Shown: positions 10,427-21,919 of the stretch, piece by piece
How the letters are laid out: each line of letters opens with the position of its first letter
Numbering within the stretch: the stretch's first letter is position 1
Program-made: the position numbers and the translations under genes
The notes under the pieces: model-generated
What the model saw: the letters and a program-made list of their open reading frames with translations, nothing else
The model's database searches: none
What the model was told of the DNA's origin: nothing
DNA from: Phlebotomus papatasi
Lineage: Eukaryota; Arthropoda; Insecta; Diptera; Psychodidae
Length of the DNA stretch: 64,000 nt
NCBI RefSeq assembly: GCF_024763615.1
Contig: NC_077222.1
Coordinates: 32,302,001-32,366,000, forward strand
Direction: 5' to 3'

Positions 10427-12334
10427 CTTGTTATAAAGGCACCTTGAAGATTTGAGTTGCAAAATTTAGTATACTGAAAAAGTTAAAAAGATAAGGATCT
10501 TCAATTTTAGAATTAGAATAGAATACAAAAATTATTTCATGTCTTTCTTCTAACCCACCACCCGTGCGGCTATCGCTATCTTAGCATCGAGACCAACCGC
10601 GAGAACAAAACGATGGGAAAGTCCCTTCTCAGGTTGTATATTTTCTAACTCAGCATGAGCTTCGCAAGGGTTACCAGCTTAATTCTGAGTTTTATCCTAA
10701 TAACGCTTCATCTATTCCAATCCTGATCTCAAAGATTTCTGTATTTAAAGGTTTAAGATATTCTATTGATTAGCTTTAATATTAAAAAAAGAGAATGTTT
10801 ACATTTCTGGTTCAAATTCGCCATTATGTAGTATGTTACATTTTAGTCTAAAAGCTAAAATAAATTTAATAAATTTATTGATCCATCGTATGAATTCAAA
10901 TTTTCTCTAATAGATTAAAGAAATATTTCGTCAGAGCTATTAAATAATTACAAAATTCGAGACTACCTTGGTAGGCTAATAAATCTAAACTGATTTAGTG
11001 AAATTATGATTTAATTATACGTAATGAAAATCTAAACGCGAATTATTAAAATCTACTAGCCTATATTTAAAAACACTGGTTGTAAAATTCTAGGTAAATT
11101 TATGGTCATTATAATCTAAAAACAAGCCAATAAAGAGTTTCCGTAGATTTAATAATATTATTTTATGTTGTTTTTCTCGAACGGTCTTTAAAAAGTTCGC
11201 ACTTAAACTTTCCATAAATCCTAGAACAAATTGTTCTATCAAAAGAGCAACTTAGAGTAGGTATGACAATTTAGTTGTTGAAGAAGCAATTTCCTACTAA
11301 TTTCAATTAGATTAATTCTTCCAATTTACGCCCTCTCCTCAACTGAATATATACCCCATTCACTTCACGATTACACTGGGAAAATTATTAATCATGGAGT
11401 TTTAATTAAGCCACTTCCGAAATTCAAATACTCTCAAGACATAAATTAATCGTACATGCTTCTGCAGGATTTTCATTCTTTCCTTAAGGGTTAAACTGAT
11501 TGTCAATTGAAATGAAATTGGTTGAAATATGAATTTCATATTACGAGAAAATACCCTGAAAGAGTCTTTGTCTTGTTCACTACATTGTTTGTTGTGGCAT
11601 TTTTTTCGTCTCGAGGGTAATTTTGGGGGTTCAGCCAACGCAATTGTGCCATGGAAATTCTCTTCGTAAGGTGTTTCCCACGGAATTTCGCATGAGAGAT
11701 TCCTCGATAGTGTGTTGTTTTCATGCTAAAACAGAGTGTAACAATTGAAATACGATGTAATCCCAAATACTTGACAAATATAACAAATATTTGATTCAAT
11801 TTAATTAATATTTTTCTCCTCAGTTTAAGCTTAGTTGCGGCTGCTGCCGACTTATCCCAAACGATCTCATCAGGCAAACCGGCAGAAAACACTGAATCTT
11901 AGATCGTATACCGTAAGTGCAGGCGACTGTGTCCCCTGCGGCTGATTTTGATACCCCCCTGTTCGTAAGCTTTTCCTTTTTCTAGAACGTAAGGATAGTT
12001 TTTATCGATTACGCATGGTAGATCGGATAAATCGGTTTTTAAGTCCGAAAATTCCTTATAACTTTACAAAAGAATTTAAATAAATTAAATAAAGAATACT
12101 TTTAAATTGCTCAATTATTAAATTATTACTAAAATACTAGAATGCAAACTTTCTAATTAGTTAGCCCGATATTCTTTACTGTCCGACTTTCCAACGTTTT
12201 CCCTTTAATTCTATGTTTTATTTAAAGTTAGTAAGTATTGTAAATGAGTACTAAAATACTTTTTGTGTAGACAATACAAGATTTTAAAAGTATGATAAAA
12301 AGAAGTAAAATATCTTGGAAAGCAAAAAAAAGTG
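10427..12334. other. AT-rich non-coding stretch
   Basis: Nothing recognised. The overlapping minus-strand frames at 11402-11638 and 11536-11892 show no domain and are in different phases. Confidence 0.45.
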
Positions 12335-12336
12335 TG

Positions 12337-12570
12337 AAGGGTAATTCTGTAACAGTATGACAATGTCATATGACAAATTTTCGTCGTAAAACTCGAGAGT
12401 AGGACAACATTAAAATCCAGTGACTATCGAATAGTCATTGCAAAGAGCTATGTGAAGCTCTTAGTAACTTATAGGAGTTGGACTTATGAATAGTTATTGC
12501 AAATTTGACACATAAAAATTTTTAAATTTGTCATATGACATTGTCATACTACTACAGAATTTCCTTACTT
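12337..12570. mobile_element. MITE, GGGAAATTCTGT family, copy 2
   Basis: The left end is AAGGGTAATTCTGTAACAG and then TATGACAATGTCATATGACA. The right end, reverse-complemented, is AAGGAAATTCTGTAGTAG and then TATGACAATGTCATATGACA. ATGACAA occurs twice in each arm. A further inner inverted pair (GTCATTGCAAAGAGC and related) is weaker. Non-coding. Confidence 0.7.
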
Positions 12571-13534
12571 GATAGAGATATAAAAAGGAAGGAAAATTTA
12601 ATATTTTGTGAAAATATTTAGGGGAAGGGCTCATAATTTTGAACAAAGTGCTGGTAAGCATCAATATTCTAAATTTGAAGTATGGTATTTTCAATGCAAG
12701 GGTAAATTCAGCCAATTCAAAACCTGCTTCAAATGGAAATTTTTCGCTACTCCAAATGGAAACGTCATTGTTTTCATGATAAATACAGTACTAAATTACT
12801 ATATTTATATATTTTCTATGCCACAGTTTCATTATTTAGTTAATTTTTCTCCAAATAAAGCGAAAATCTATTCATATTCACAAATTTTAATTTGTTAATT
12901 TCTCAGAAAAATTAAAAGTGTCCCCTTTCACCATTGAATTTTTCATCGATCGACTATGTTTTCCATGTTTATTCGTTTCATTTAACAATTATGTCATACT
13001 TCTGGCTAATTTTAGTTAAATTAAGTGCTAATCTTTATTGTTAGCGGTACGTGAAGTTTTCAAATGAAATAATTACCTATTTCGTGAACAAAAAGGGGTT
13101 TTCTGAAGTGTCTGCAAATGCTTCAATAGGAAACCCCGGAAATATGATTTTTTTTGGAGAGATTTTCTTTTTGTTTTAGATGAGAAAGGAGAAAAGACCA
13201 GGAATAAGAACAAATCCTTCACTCAAGAGCAACTCAACAAGGTTTTGGAAGCCTTTCGTCGCGGTTTCACTTGCACTGTTTGTCTCCAATTAGGAACTTT
13301 CCCTTGTCTCCATTTGGATTAATTTGTTTCCAATAGAAGGATTTTACACTCGAATATTTTTCTTGTATTTAAGAAGTTTTCAAATTATATTTAAAGAATT
13401 GTCACTGAACTGTAACATTCTAGAAGAGTCAAGGGGCAGATTTATGTAATTCTCTTCAGAAAAAAATATGAACTTAATGCGTTGAATCTTCTGTCAAAGT
13501 TAAAGCGTCTGATTTTTTTGCTACTCTCTTTTCA
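12571..13534. other. Non-coding stretch with one weak exon-like segment
   Basis: No repeat termini were found. A pyrimidine-rich tract ending in TTTTAG at 13179 is followed by an open stretch to about 13330 (see findings). The 96-codon frame at 12608-12898 and the 73-codon minus frame at 12494-12715 look like chance. Confidence 0.4.
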
Positions 13535-14473
13535 GAAAAGTTATTTAAAAACTTGGAAAGCTGCTTATCGTCCTTGTTTTTACTAAAATTAGTCTTAATA
13601 CTTTTAAAAATGAATTGATATGTAGAGGTGAATTTGACTCAAATTTTGAACAAATTAGTTGTAAATTTGGACACTTTGATTGTAATTTTGGACAGTTAAA
13701 CGGCCTCAGTAGGATACTCATTGTTCTCCATTTCAAGAACCAATATTACCAAGTTCTCTTCTTGATTATGTAAGGGAACTGTAAAATGTCACAAGAAGTC
13801 TGGAAACTCTCCATATCATTCATTAAAGTGAGATGACTTCGGTACTCCAAGTACGCGCGGATTCGCGCATTCTCAGGCCTTTTCGAGAGCCTTTTAAGGC
13901 TTTTCTCATTACATCTCGTTCGTACAGATGATGCTCCTTTGTTTCTCTAGGGATTTATACAACCTAGTCATCACAAAAGCTAAAGCTTCACGAAATTTCC
14001 AGAGAAAAAACACCTGTCCATGCTGAATTTCTTAGAAAATTACCCACTTTTCACACGAAAAACGTAATTCACAAGGTAAATCATACTTTAGGTGAATTGA
14101 ACAAGTCACTGTTAACATGAATCAACATAATATTCAATGAATAATTCATAATATCACTCAAAAACAGCGACGAAAAATTATTAGTACTTCACCACAGATA
14201 AGACTCAAGTAAAATGAAGTTCTGTCATATTTCTCGTAAACAACTGTTCACACTCAAGTTTCAACAGAGCATTTTTAACTCAAATCATATTCAAAATTTT
14301 ACGAATTTAGTGTTAATATCTTTCAAAGAGAAGAAAAATTTAGATAGAATTCATTATTCATTAAGCATTGGAATAAAAACCCATCATTTTGATCAATTTG
14401 TTTTTAGTGTCCAATTTTACCCTCAAAGTGTCCAAATTTAGAAACTGTCCAAAAATTATGAGCAATTCCCCTA
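13535..14473. repeat. Interspersed repeat R2, long copy
   Basis: The right end, reverse-complemented, is TAGGGGAATTGCTCATAATT and continues with three TTGGACA-type motifs (GGACAGTTTC, TTTGGACACTTTGAGGG, AAATTGGACAC). The left part (AAAGCTGCTTATCGTCC, TTTTTACTAAAATTAGTCTT, AAGTTCTCTTCTTG) reappears inverted at 30150-30375, and the right part reappears inverted at 29598-29686. It is therefore one family present in two opposite copies. Relative to the other copy this one has several hundred extra internal bases. Small frames here are not genes. Confidence 0.65.
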
Positions 14474-15060
14474 ATTATCGTCCAATTCTATAAACCTACC
14501 AATCTATACTTAATTTGACAAAAATCATATTTAGTCAGTATGACTAATCGAAAAACTAGTTGAAAGACCAAAAGACAAATTCGTTTTCTGTGATGATATC
14601 ACAGAGACATTCCATCTGATTAAGACATTCATCAATGACTTCAGCATAATTTATTTGATTGCATCGCATTTGCCTCTCTCTGTGAATTTGGTAAGGAGGA
14701 ATCATTGCCTGATGAAACGTATAAAATAAATTGTTACACTTCGAGGCATTTTTTTCTGGTTCTCCTTCTAAGTTGGTTTATATATTTTGTGGCGTCTTAG
14801 AGTTTCACCCTCAACATATTTGGTAGAAGGTTGAAGACCCCTCTTTGGTAGGAAAGCCACCCACTCACAAAAGAGAGTGGAACATATGTTCACACAGTAC
14901 AGTATTCGCCAGAGTAAAACTTGTGCTAAAAGTCTCTCTGGCTCAGGCAACCCCCCAAACACCCCCCCCCCCCCTTGCCCCTTCCAACTACCCTTCAGTA
15001 AAGGAGCTTTTTGTGCAAAGAAATGGTATGGGTGTCTGAGGGTGGAAATATAATTATGGA
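14474..15060. other. Non-coding stretch with a C homopolymer
   Basis: No gene is recognised. A run of 13 C occurs at 14962-14974 beside CCCCCCAAACA. The frames at 14768-15139(-) and 14845-15039(+) are artefacts of the C run and the adjacent poly(T). Confidence 0.5.
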
Positions 15061-15070
15061 GGTAGTAGCT

Positions 15071-17343
15071 TTTTTTTTTTTTTTTTTTTTTTTGGACCAA
15101 CCGTTTATTGCAATCTGTCTTAATATTAACATTCAGCAATTTTTTTAACAGGTTTTAAATTAAAATTGGTTGCTTTGGCTTTAAAAGTAAGAATCAAGTC
15201 CACTGACAAGTTCTTCTAAAATACGCCTATTTGGCATGGAATCACAGTCTGAGAGCGACATTTAAACTAAATTAAATAAGGACTTTTACAGACAAACAAT
15301 ACAAAAGTTAAAGTAATGGCGCACGCATGCGCTTAAGTCTGGAAGAGCCGAAACCCTTCAAAAGGTCTCTAGCCAACTTGTTTGGATGGTTAATTAACCT
15401 AACTGCATATTTGCGCCTATGATTATATATTACGTCTTTAATAGTGGGAAAACCTAAGTCATTTCTGATAATATCGTTTGGTATGTACCATGGTGCATTA
15501 ATAATCTGTCTTAATACTTTGTTCTCAAATCTTTCGATAATTTTTATGTTCGACATTGACGCGGTTCCCCAAAGCTCTATACCGTAAGTCCAGATTGGCC
15601 TAATCATACACTTATATAACAGTAGTTTGTTTTCCACGGATAAAACGGATTTGCGACCTAGCAGCCAATACATTTTTCGTAATTTTAAGCTTAACTGACA
15701 GCGTTTGGTCCATAAATGTTTCCTCCAAGTAAGGCGCTTGTCTAAATGGAGCCCAAGGTATTTCACATCATCTTTCACGGGAATCTCTTGGTTGTTGATT
15801 GTGACTGGAGGACAAATATCTCGTTTCAAAGTGAAGGTAACCTGGACTGATTTTGTCTCGTTCACGCTGATTCTCCACTTCTTCAACCAGTGTTCCAGAG
15901 CAGACAACGAATTCTGAAGTTTCTTCGACGCATTTGAGGGGTTGACGTCAGAGGCTAGGATAACCGTGTCGTCCGCGTAAGTGGCAACGTGTACTCCATT
16001 GGTCACCGGCATGTCTGCTGTATAAATGGCAAAAAGCAATGGAGCCAGTACACTGCCCTGAGGCACTCCTGCAGCTACTGGATGAAGGCCCGTTACTGCA
16101 TCACGATGCGACACGTAGAATGATCTCTCCGACAAATAAGATTGGAGAAGATTGGCTATTTGCTTTGGAAATGTGGACTGTATTTTGTAAATAAGTCCTT
16201 TGTGCCATACCTTGTCAAAGGCTTGCCTGACATCAAGGAACGCCGACGTGCAGAACCTCTGTGATTCCAGATCATCACTGATCCGCTTAACGACCCTGTG
16301 TACTTGCTCTATTGTCGCGTGTCCACTACGAAATCCAAATTGAAAGTTAGGTATGAGATTCTGTTCTTCCACGAAGGGTTTGATCCTGGTTAACAAGAGT
16401 CTTTCGAAAATTCTTGCTAGAATGGGTAATAGGCAGATAGGTCTGTAGGAGGCTACTTCTTCAGGTTTTTTCCCTGGTTTGGGGAACATAATAATTTTCC
16501 CTATTTTAAAATGTAAGGGAATATATTCCAGCCTTAAGAAGGCATTGAAAATATCCCTAATCAGCTTAATAGCATTAGATGGTAACTCTCGCAAGACTTT
16601 TGCATTGATCAAGTCAAACCCTGGTGCCTTTTTTGGATGCATTTTAAGGATTGTGTCCTTGATTTCCCTTACAGTGAAATTTTCTATATGTTTATTTTCG
16701 AAAGACTCATCTCGATGACCAGGTGTGTCATTCAGTACATCCGTAAATTCTGGAGATGTCCATGGTTGAAAAGTCTTCACCAAGTGATCTGCAAATAGGT
16801 TGGCCTTGTTTTCATCACTCCTGCTCCAAGATCCATCCTCTCTCTGTATAGGAGGATTTTGAGTGGTTGGTCTTTTTAAAGATTTTGTAGCTTTCCACAA
16901 ACTATAGTCGGAAGCGTGATTTGGTGATAATTGCTTAATGTAATCCTCGAAGTTGGAATTATTTACTTGTTTCAAGAGGTCCTTTAATTCCTTCGTCGCT
17001 TTATTAAGCTTTTTCTTGTCTTCAGGGGATTTAGTTATTTGGAATCTCTTTCTAAGGCGTCTTTTTTCAGTGATCTTGGTTTTAATATTTTTGGGGATAA
17101 ATTCTTTGCTATCAGGCGTTTCCTTAGGTTTGGGGGTAGATTTCCAAGCTGCATTTTGAATTTTTTGAATCAGATTTTTCGTTGCCTCTTCAACTTCCAT
17201 TTCTGTTTTCAGTGATACTCCAGCCGATAAACTCTCTTCTAGCTCTTCTCTAAATTGCATCCAATTTGTTCTTCCATTACATAGGGTAACTGGCTTATTA
17301 GTTTTAACTATCCTTGAATGGACAGAGAGTAATACTGGCGAGT
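15071..17343 (-). mobile_element. Jockey-type LINE, 5'-truncated, with TSD
   Basis: A poly(T) run at 15071-15093 is the poly(A) tail of a minus-strand element. The repeat GGTAGTAGCTT occurs at 15061-15071 and again at 17344-17354, giving an 11-bp TSD that fixes both borders. The element is about 2.27 kb. It has a 3' UTR of about 210 bp (15094-15307) and an ORF2 that is open right up to the 5' border, where it is cut just inside the C-terminal end of the endonuclease. This is classic incomplete target-primed reverse transcription. Confidence 0.93.
15308..17343 (-). CDS. LINE ORF2 reverse transcriptase, jockey type, N-terminally truncated
   Basis: This is the reverse transcriptase of a non-LTR retrotransposon, which copies element RNA into DNA at a nicked chromosomal site. 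The frame is open from the 5' border (17343); the first Met is at 17260, giving 650 codons. Upstream residues read SPVLLSV and LCNGRTNWMQF, the end of the apurinic-type endonuclease. Numbered from that Met, visible motifs are KAPGFD (211-216), SYRPICLLP (271-279), FLDVRQAFDKVW with the first catalytic Asp at 343, GVPQGSVLAP (398-407) and YADD (428-431). The C-terminal connection domain follows. No internal stop is seen, so the insertion is young or little decayed. Without endonuclease or promoter it cannot move by itself. It may belong to the same family as the 3' end element, but no overlapping region allows a check. Confidence 0.93.
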
Positions 17344-17354
17344 GGTAGTAGCTT

Positions 17355-19479
17355 AATGTGATTTATATTTAGTGTGTTCTGCTGTAATTTTGGAAATGGA
17401 ATTAAATTACATGCTGTAAGTAATGCTGCGCTTGTTTTTGACATTTTCTCATCTCATGTGTATATTCTACTGAGAAAATGTACATAGGTTATTTGTTATA
17501 AAATGGCAAAGTGCAAATATTAGTGGGAGGGTTGTTTTTCTTCCACTACTGTACACATTTCACCGCGTCCTTCAGCAATATTTGTCTCTACAAATGTACT
17601 CTAGTCTTTCTGTATATTTACCATTTTGGTACATATACATATATGGTGACCCAAAAACCAAAGCTCGCACACACAATTCTTCCCCAGAGCTTTTTCTTCT
17701 ATAACAAAAAAAAAACTCGAAATTTTTTACCTAAGCTCATATGCTTAATTCCCGTCTCCCTTTTTTTTCCTAAACTCGCACGGTATTAACAGAATAAACA
17801 TGAGAATTTATATAAAATATATTTTCGTCATCATTTTAATGTTACTTAAAATCATACATATATAGGGATAGAGTATGTGGCAATGTACCCAACAGATTTA
17901 CTTCAATCCCATTCATAAATAAATATTTGCCGTGTATATTAAAATGAGAAAATTTCATCGTGCTATTTTTTCATTATGGTTATACCTTATGCAAAGAGTA
18001 TAAATTTCAAAATTAAAATCCACAAAAGTGATCCTTGGTATACATGGGATGGGATAAAATGTTGAAAAAATGTGCTTAAAGAAAAATAACTTTTGCGTTT
18101 AGATCTTAATTAAAATATTTTTCGTATTCCTCAAAGGAGATTAAAATACAAATCACAAGGAGAAGTGCGATAGTTAAGGAACATCATTAACACTACTGGA
18201 GCTGTACTGTCAAAAAAGCATATCCTTGCTGGCTTCTACCTTTGCAAATAATATACAAATGTTTATTTAAACAAAAAATAATGATTTTGCGTAAAATTTC
18301 CTATCAGGACATAACCATATTACAGAACTACAACAACAAAGTTGCACTTGAACATTTTCCCTGCTGCTTAATCCAACAACAGTCAGCCCACAAAGTTTGG
18401 AATGAGAAAGTTCCAGACAGACTCTGGCATTGCAAAATTAGACTTCCCCAAATAATCCAAATATTTTAGATTACTCTGTCAGAATTTTTTAATTTATGAT
18501 TAAAAGACCATCCCCATTTTCCACACAGGAACATTGCTTGTCGGGGAGTCAGGTCATGAATATGCCACAGGGGATAATTTACCCTCCCTCTATAGCATTC
18601 CCTGAGCTTTTTTACTTGCCACCCTCTCGAATGGAAATTTTTAAGCATGATCTGCTGCAGAAAACCTCGGATTTTTTTTTCTTATCATCTCTTCTCTGTG
18701 GACAAGAATCAATGGAAAGTGAGAGAACAAACAGACAAGGAAGGTATTTGATTAGAAGGCAATTAAAAGTTTCCGTCCTTTTTCGCGCCATGCCCAACAC
18801 GAGGGTTGATGCCTCATTGCACAAAGGGGAAAACTTGAAAAATATCTAAAGTCTTACGAGAGGTGTAGCTTCTATGCGGATCATTGCAGGTATAGTACAT
18901 ACTAAATTCATAAAATAGATTATTTACACATAGATTCGGGAGTTTCGTAGTAGTTTTTGGGAAAAAATAGCGCAATATAATGTTCTATTAATTTATTGCA
19001 TCCTTAACAATTCTGAGAAACTCGAAATAGTGGTATGCATCCTGCATATATATTAGACAGATCCAAAATATATCAAGGAAAGCTCATAAAGTTGGTTTTC
19101 ATTCATCCCAGATTGTTATAACTATCAAAATAGTTAGGTGAAATTGTTAGGAATCTCACATAATATCACAACTAAAATCGAAAAATAAATTTTCGAAATT
19201 TGAATGTTTTATACTTTTAGAACTAATTCATGTATTTAATATGGAAAAGAGCTACATTACGATATATCAATCTAGAATTTAGCTTACAAGAACAAAAGTA
19301 CATCATACTATGGGACTGTATCTCACTCAGATGAATAGAATATCCAATATTGAATATGTCAAGTAATTCAGATATTACTGGATATAGTAAATCAGTAATG
19401 AGATAATGACTCATTTGCAGAGACTCGTAATAATAAATTGTAGTAATTCTTTACAACAGGGCCCTGTAAAACTGGTTTC
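17355..19479. other. Non-coding stretch
   Basis: No gene or paired termini are recognised. Frames at 17511-17789, 18242-18469, 18466-18648(-), 18496-18849 and 18612-18824(-) overlap on both strands without domains. Confidence 0.45.
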
Positions 19480-20180
19480 AAAAATCTAGTAATTACACAT
19501 TGCAGAAGGAAGCAATTTAAATAGTATTGCCCTGAATCCAGCGGTTAACTTAAGATTAGGACTAGTAATCCAGTTAATACAGTGTAAAATATTATTAGAA
19601 TATTAACTAAGCTTAAAAGTTAGTGGATTAAAAATCTAGAGTACCTATTAGGACATTATTAGGCCCAGGGGGGTGACATTAGCTCTGAAAAATGCGACCA
19701 GTTTTAGTGTAAATTTTTTCGTGTTTTCGTACACATTTAGATATTTCCAAAACTACGTAGGTTGTCAATTTGGGGTTTTCGGTTGCCTATTCTATATTAA
19801 ATTGGCTTTTAGTTTGTGTTTGTATTATTTGTTAATGACACGAAACAACTAATAAACTCTAAAGTTTTTTCGGCACGCTAGAAACATATGGGAAACTTAG
19901 GAAACGTCATGGCCCTGATTAGGTCCTTATAGTAATAACTGGATCCAGTAACTATTCGGTTCAGTAATGATCAAATCCAGTACTTACTAAGCTCAGTAAT
20001 TTAGTTCTACTGGATTTAGTGATTACTGGACAAAATTATTACAAGGTGCAGATAGACAATGAGAATATGAATTCCAGTAGTAACCAGGTTCGCGCTGAGT
20101 GACAATGGTTAGAAACCGTTTGCGTTGAATATAGTTCGAAGAATTAACCCCCAAAATGATTTACCCGATTAACCTTTTAA

Positions 20181-20330
20181 CATATCGTCGGTTGCGTCTA
20201 CCTCTGTCGTATCTGCATTTGTTTTATATCTGCATTCGGTGCAAGCTACAATACAGACGTCCCCTCTTGCGTGAAATGCTGACACAAAAGAAATGCAGAT
20301 ACCACAGAGGTAGACGCAACCGACGATATA
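20181..20330. mobile_element. TTAA-flanked MITE (piggyBac-like target)
   Basis: TTAA occurs at 20177-20180 and 20331-20334. Between them are long inverted arms: ATATCGTCGGTTGCGTCTAC then CTCTGTCGTATCTGCATTT on the left, and AAATGCAGATACCACAGAG then GTAGACGCAACCGACGATAT on the right. The element is 150 bp and non-coding. The two small frames at 20156-20347 and 20224-20448(-) are the hairpin read in both directions. Confidence 0.75.
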
Positions 20331-20481
20331 TTAAGATATTTCGATAATTTATTCTATTTATTTTTTTTATTCTTTCAGTCCCGACAATGTCCCTCAATGC
20401 GAATCCTCCTATTTCCAGAAACCAATGCATACAGTAATGCATGAGCACACTTACAACTTTTCTGACTTATTATTTGGCAAG

Positions 20482-20712
20482 TAGGGTAAGATGGGATAAT
20501 TCGGAATCATGTCTATTGTGGAATTTTGAAATTTTCTCACTGTTTCAGATCTTTCAGATAGTCCAAGAGAAAAAGAAAACCACGGAAAAGTAGAAGAATT
20601 TACATTCGACAGTACTTTTCTTCGTTGTTTTTTCCCTTTTGCAATCTAAAACTGTTAGAAAATCTCAATGTCCCAAATTAGACATGGTTCTAAATTACCC
20701 CATCTTACCCTA
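20482..20712. mobile_element. TA-flanked MITE, AAGATGGG family
   Basis: The left end is TAGGGTAAGATGGGATAATT and the right end, reverse-complemented, is TAGGGTAAGATGGGGTAATT. Inside each arm a related motif follows (GGAATCATGTC on the left, AGAACCATGTC on the right). It is 231 bp and non-coding. Confidence 0.85.
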
Positions 20713-20843
20713 ATCTATTTGGTTACTGATTTTAGTGATTACTAAACTAGGCCGTTAGGGGTTTAATCAGTAGATGTCCCAGTACTTAAATGACTAGATC
20801 CAGTAATCCAGTAGTTATTTTGCCATAGCCATATGATTTAAGC

Positions 20844-21300
20844 GGTGCTGTCCAAAATCTCGAAAGCCATAATCCCGAAAAACTAAATTCCCGAAAGACA
20901 AAATCCCAAAAAGCTAAAATCAAAAAAACCAAAATTCCGAAAAGCTAAAATACCGAAAGCTAAAATCCTAAAAGCCAGAGACACAGAAAATATCCTTTTG
21001 CCTCCAAAGCGAGGGTGCAATCGTGGAAGTGGCATTGACACTTTTAAGAATTCGGGATTTTGGCTTTCGTGATTTTAGTTTTTCAGCATATTGGCTTTCG
21101 GGAGTTTAGCTTTTTGAGAATTTGGCTTTCGGAATTTTAGATTTTCGGGATTTTGGCTTTTGGGATTTTAGTTTTTCGGGATTTTGGCCTTCAGGATTTT
21201 AGCTCTTCGGGATTTTGGCTTTCGGGATTTTATATTTTCGGGATTCTAGCTTTTCGAGACTTAGGCTTTCGGGATTTTAGCTTTTTGGGATTTGGACACC
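20844..21300. repeat. Foldback made of short tandem units
   Basis: The right half (about 21050-21300) is a tandem array of units close to CGGGATTTTGGCTTT, alternating with CGGGATTTTAGCTTTT. The left half (about 20851-20975) is the inverted version (TCCCGAAAAACTAAA, CCGAAAGCTAAAAT). The outer ends are also inverted: GGTGCTGTCCAAAATCTCG on the left and TTTGGGATTTGGACACC on the right. The whole block is a large hairpin whose arms are minisatellites. Non-coding. Confidence 0.75.
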
Positions 21301-21704
21301 CGGGATTTTGAATTTCGACGAAAACCCGATTTAACTCCTCTAATATTACTAATCAAGCCATATTTTTGAGCAAAATATGTCTTAAGATTTGTTATCAAGA
21401 GCAAATAATTCACAAGTTATTAAAAAATCAGTAAATTGGCTTTTGTTTTAGAATTTCGAGACATTCAGAATCCGGACTCAGTCGGAAACTTGTATTAGAA
21501 TTTGAACTAAGTCATTATTGGGTCCAGCTAATTCTATCCATTAAACCAGTAATCCAGAATCAAATGGATTCATTAATGACTTGGCGTAGTTACAATTGAT
21601 CCCGGTAGTTACTGAGATGAATAATAGTACTGGGTTTTGTTGTAACTGGACTAATCCACTATTGACACAAGTAAACTGTAGACACTTTTTTTTAGAGAGA
21701 TTCC

Positions 21705-21919
21705 TAGGGTAAAGTAGTACAAGTTGGACAATGGTACAAGTTGGACAGGGCTTTTTTTCTTAATAAATTTAGTACTTCATTTTTATTTGTATATTTTTAA
21801 TGCTTTAGTTTTAAAATTTGGTGCCTTGTGCTTAAAAACAAATTTTGTACTGTATTTATCAAGAAAAAAAGCCATGTTCAACTTGTAACACTATGTTCAA
21901 CTTGTATCACTTTACCCTA
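21705..21919. mobile_element. TA-flanked MITE, TACAAGTTGGACA family
   Basis: The left end is TAGGGTAAAGTAGTACAAGT and the right end, reverse-complemented, is TAGGGTAAAGTGATACAAGT. The motif TACAAGTTGGACA appears twice in the left arm (from about 21717 and 21734) and as two TGTTCAACTTGTA copies in the right arm. It is 215 bp and non-coding. Confidence 0.85.

Larger units (their letters stand above)
19480..21670. repeat. Degenerate CCAGTAAT-type minisatellite region, interrupted by MITEs
   Basis: Variants of a roughly 18-20 bp unit (TCCAGTAAT, ACTGGATC, CAGTAATTACTGG) recur at about 19480-19640, 19930-20090, 20710-20830 and 21480-21660, in both orientations because the unit is itself nearly palindromic. 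The gaps between these blocks are occupied by separate inverted-repeat elements at 20181-20330, 20482-20712 and 20844-21300. This looks like an old array opened up by insertions. Confidence 0.55.

Noticed and set aside
14768..15139. 123-codon minus-strand frame with a lysine run and glycine run
   Set aside because: The lysines are the LINE poly(A) tail and the glycines the C homopolymer; it spans an insertion border.
20851..21300. CRISPR-like array of short repeats
   Set aside because: Units are contiguous with no spacers, in inverted halves, in a eukaryotic context.
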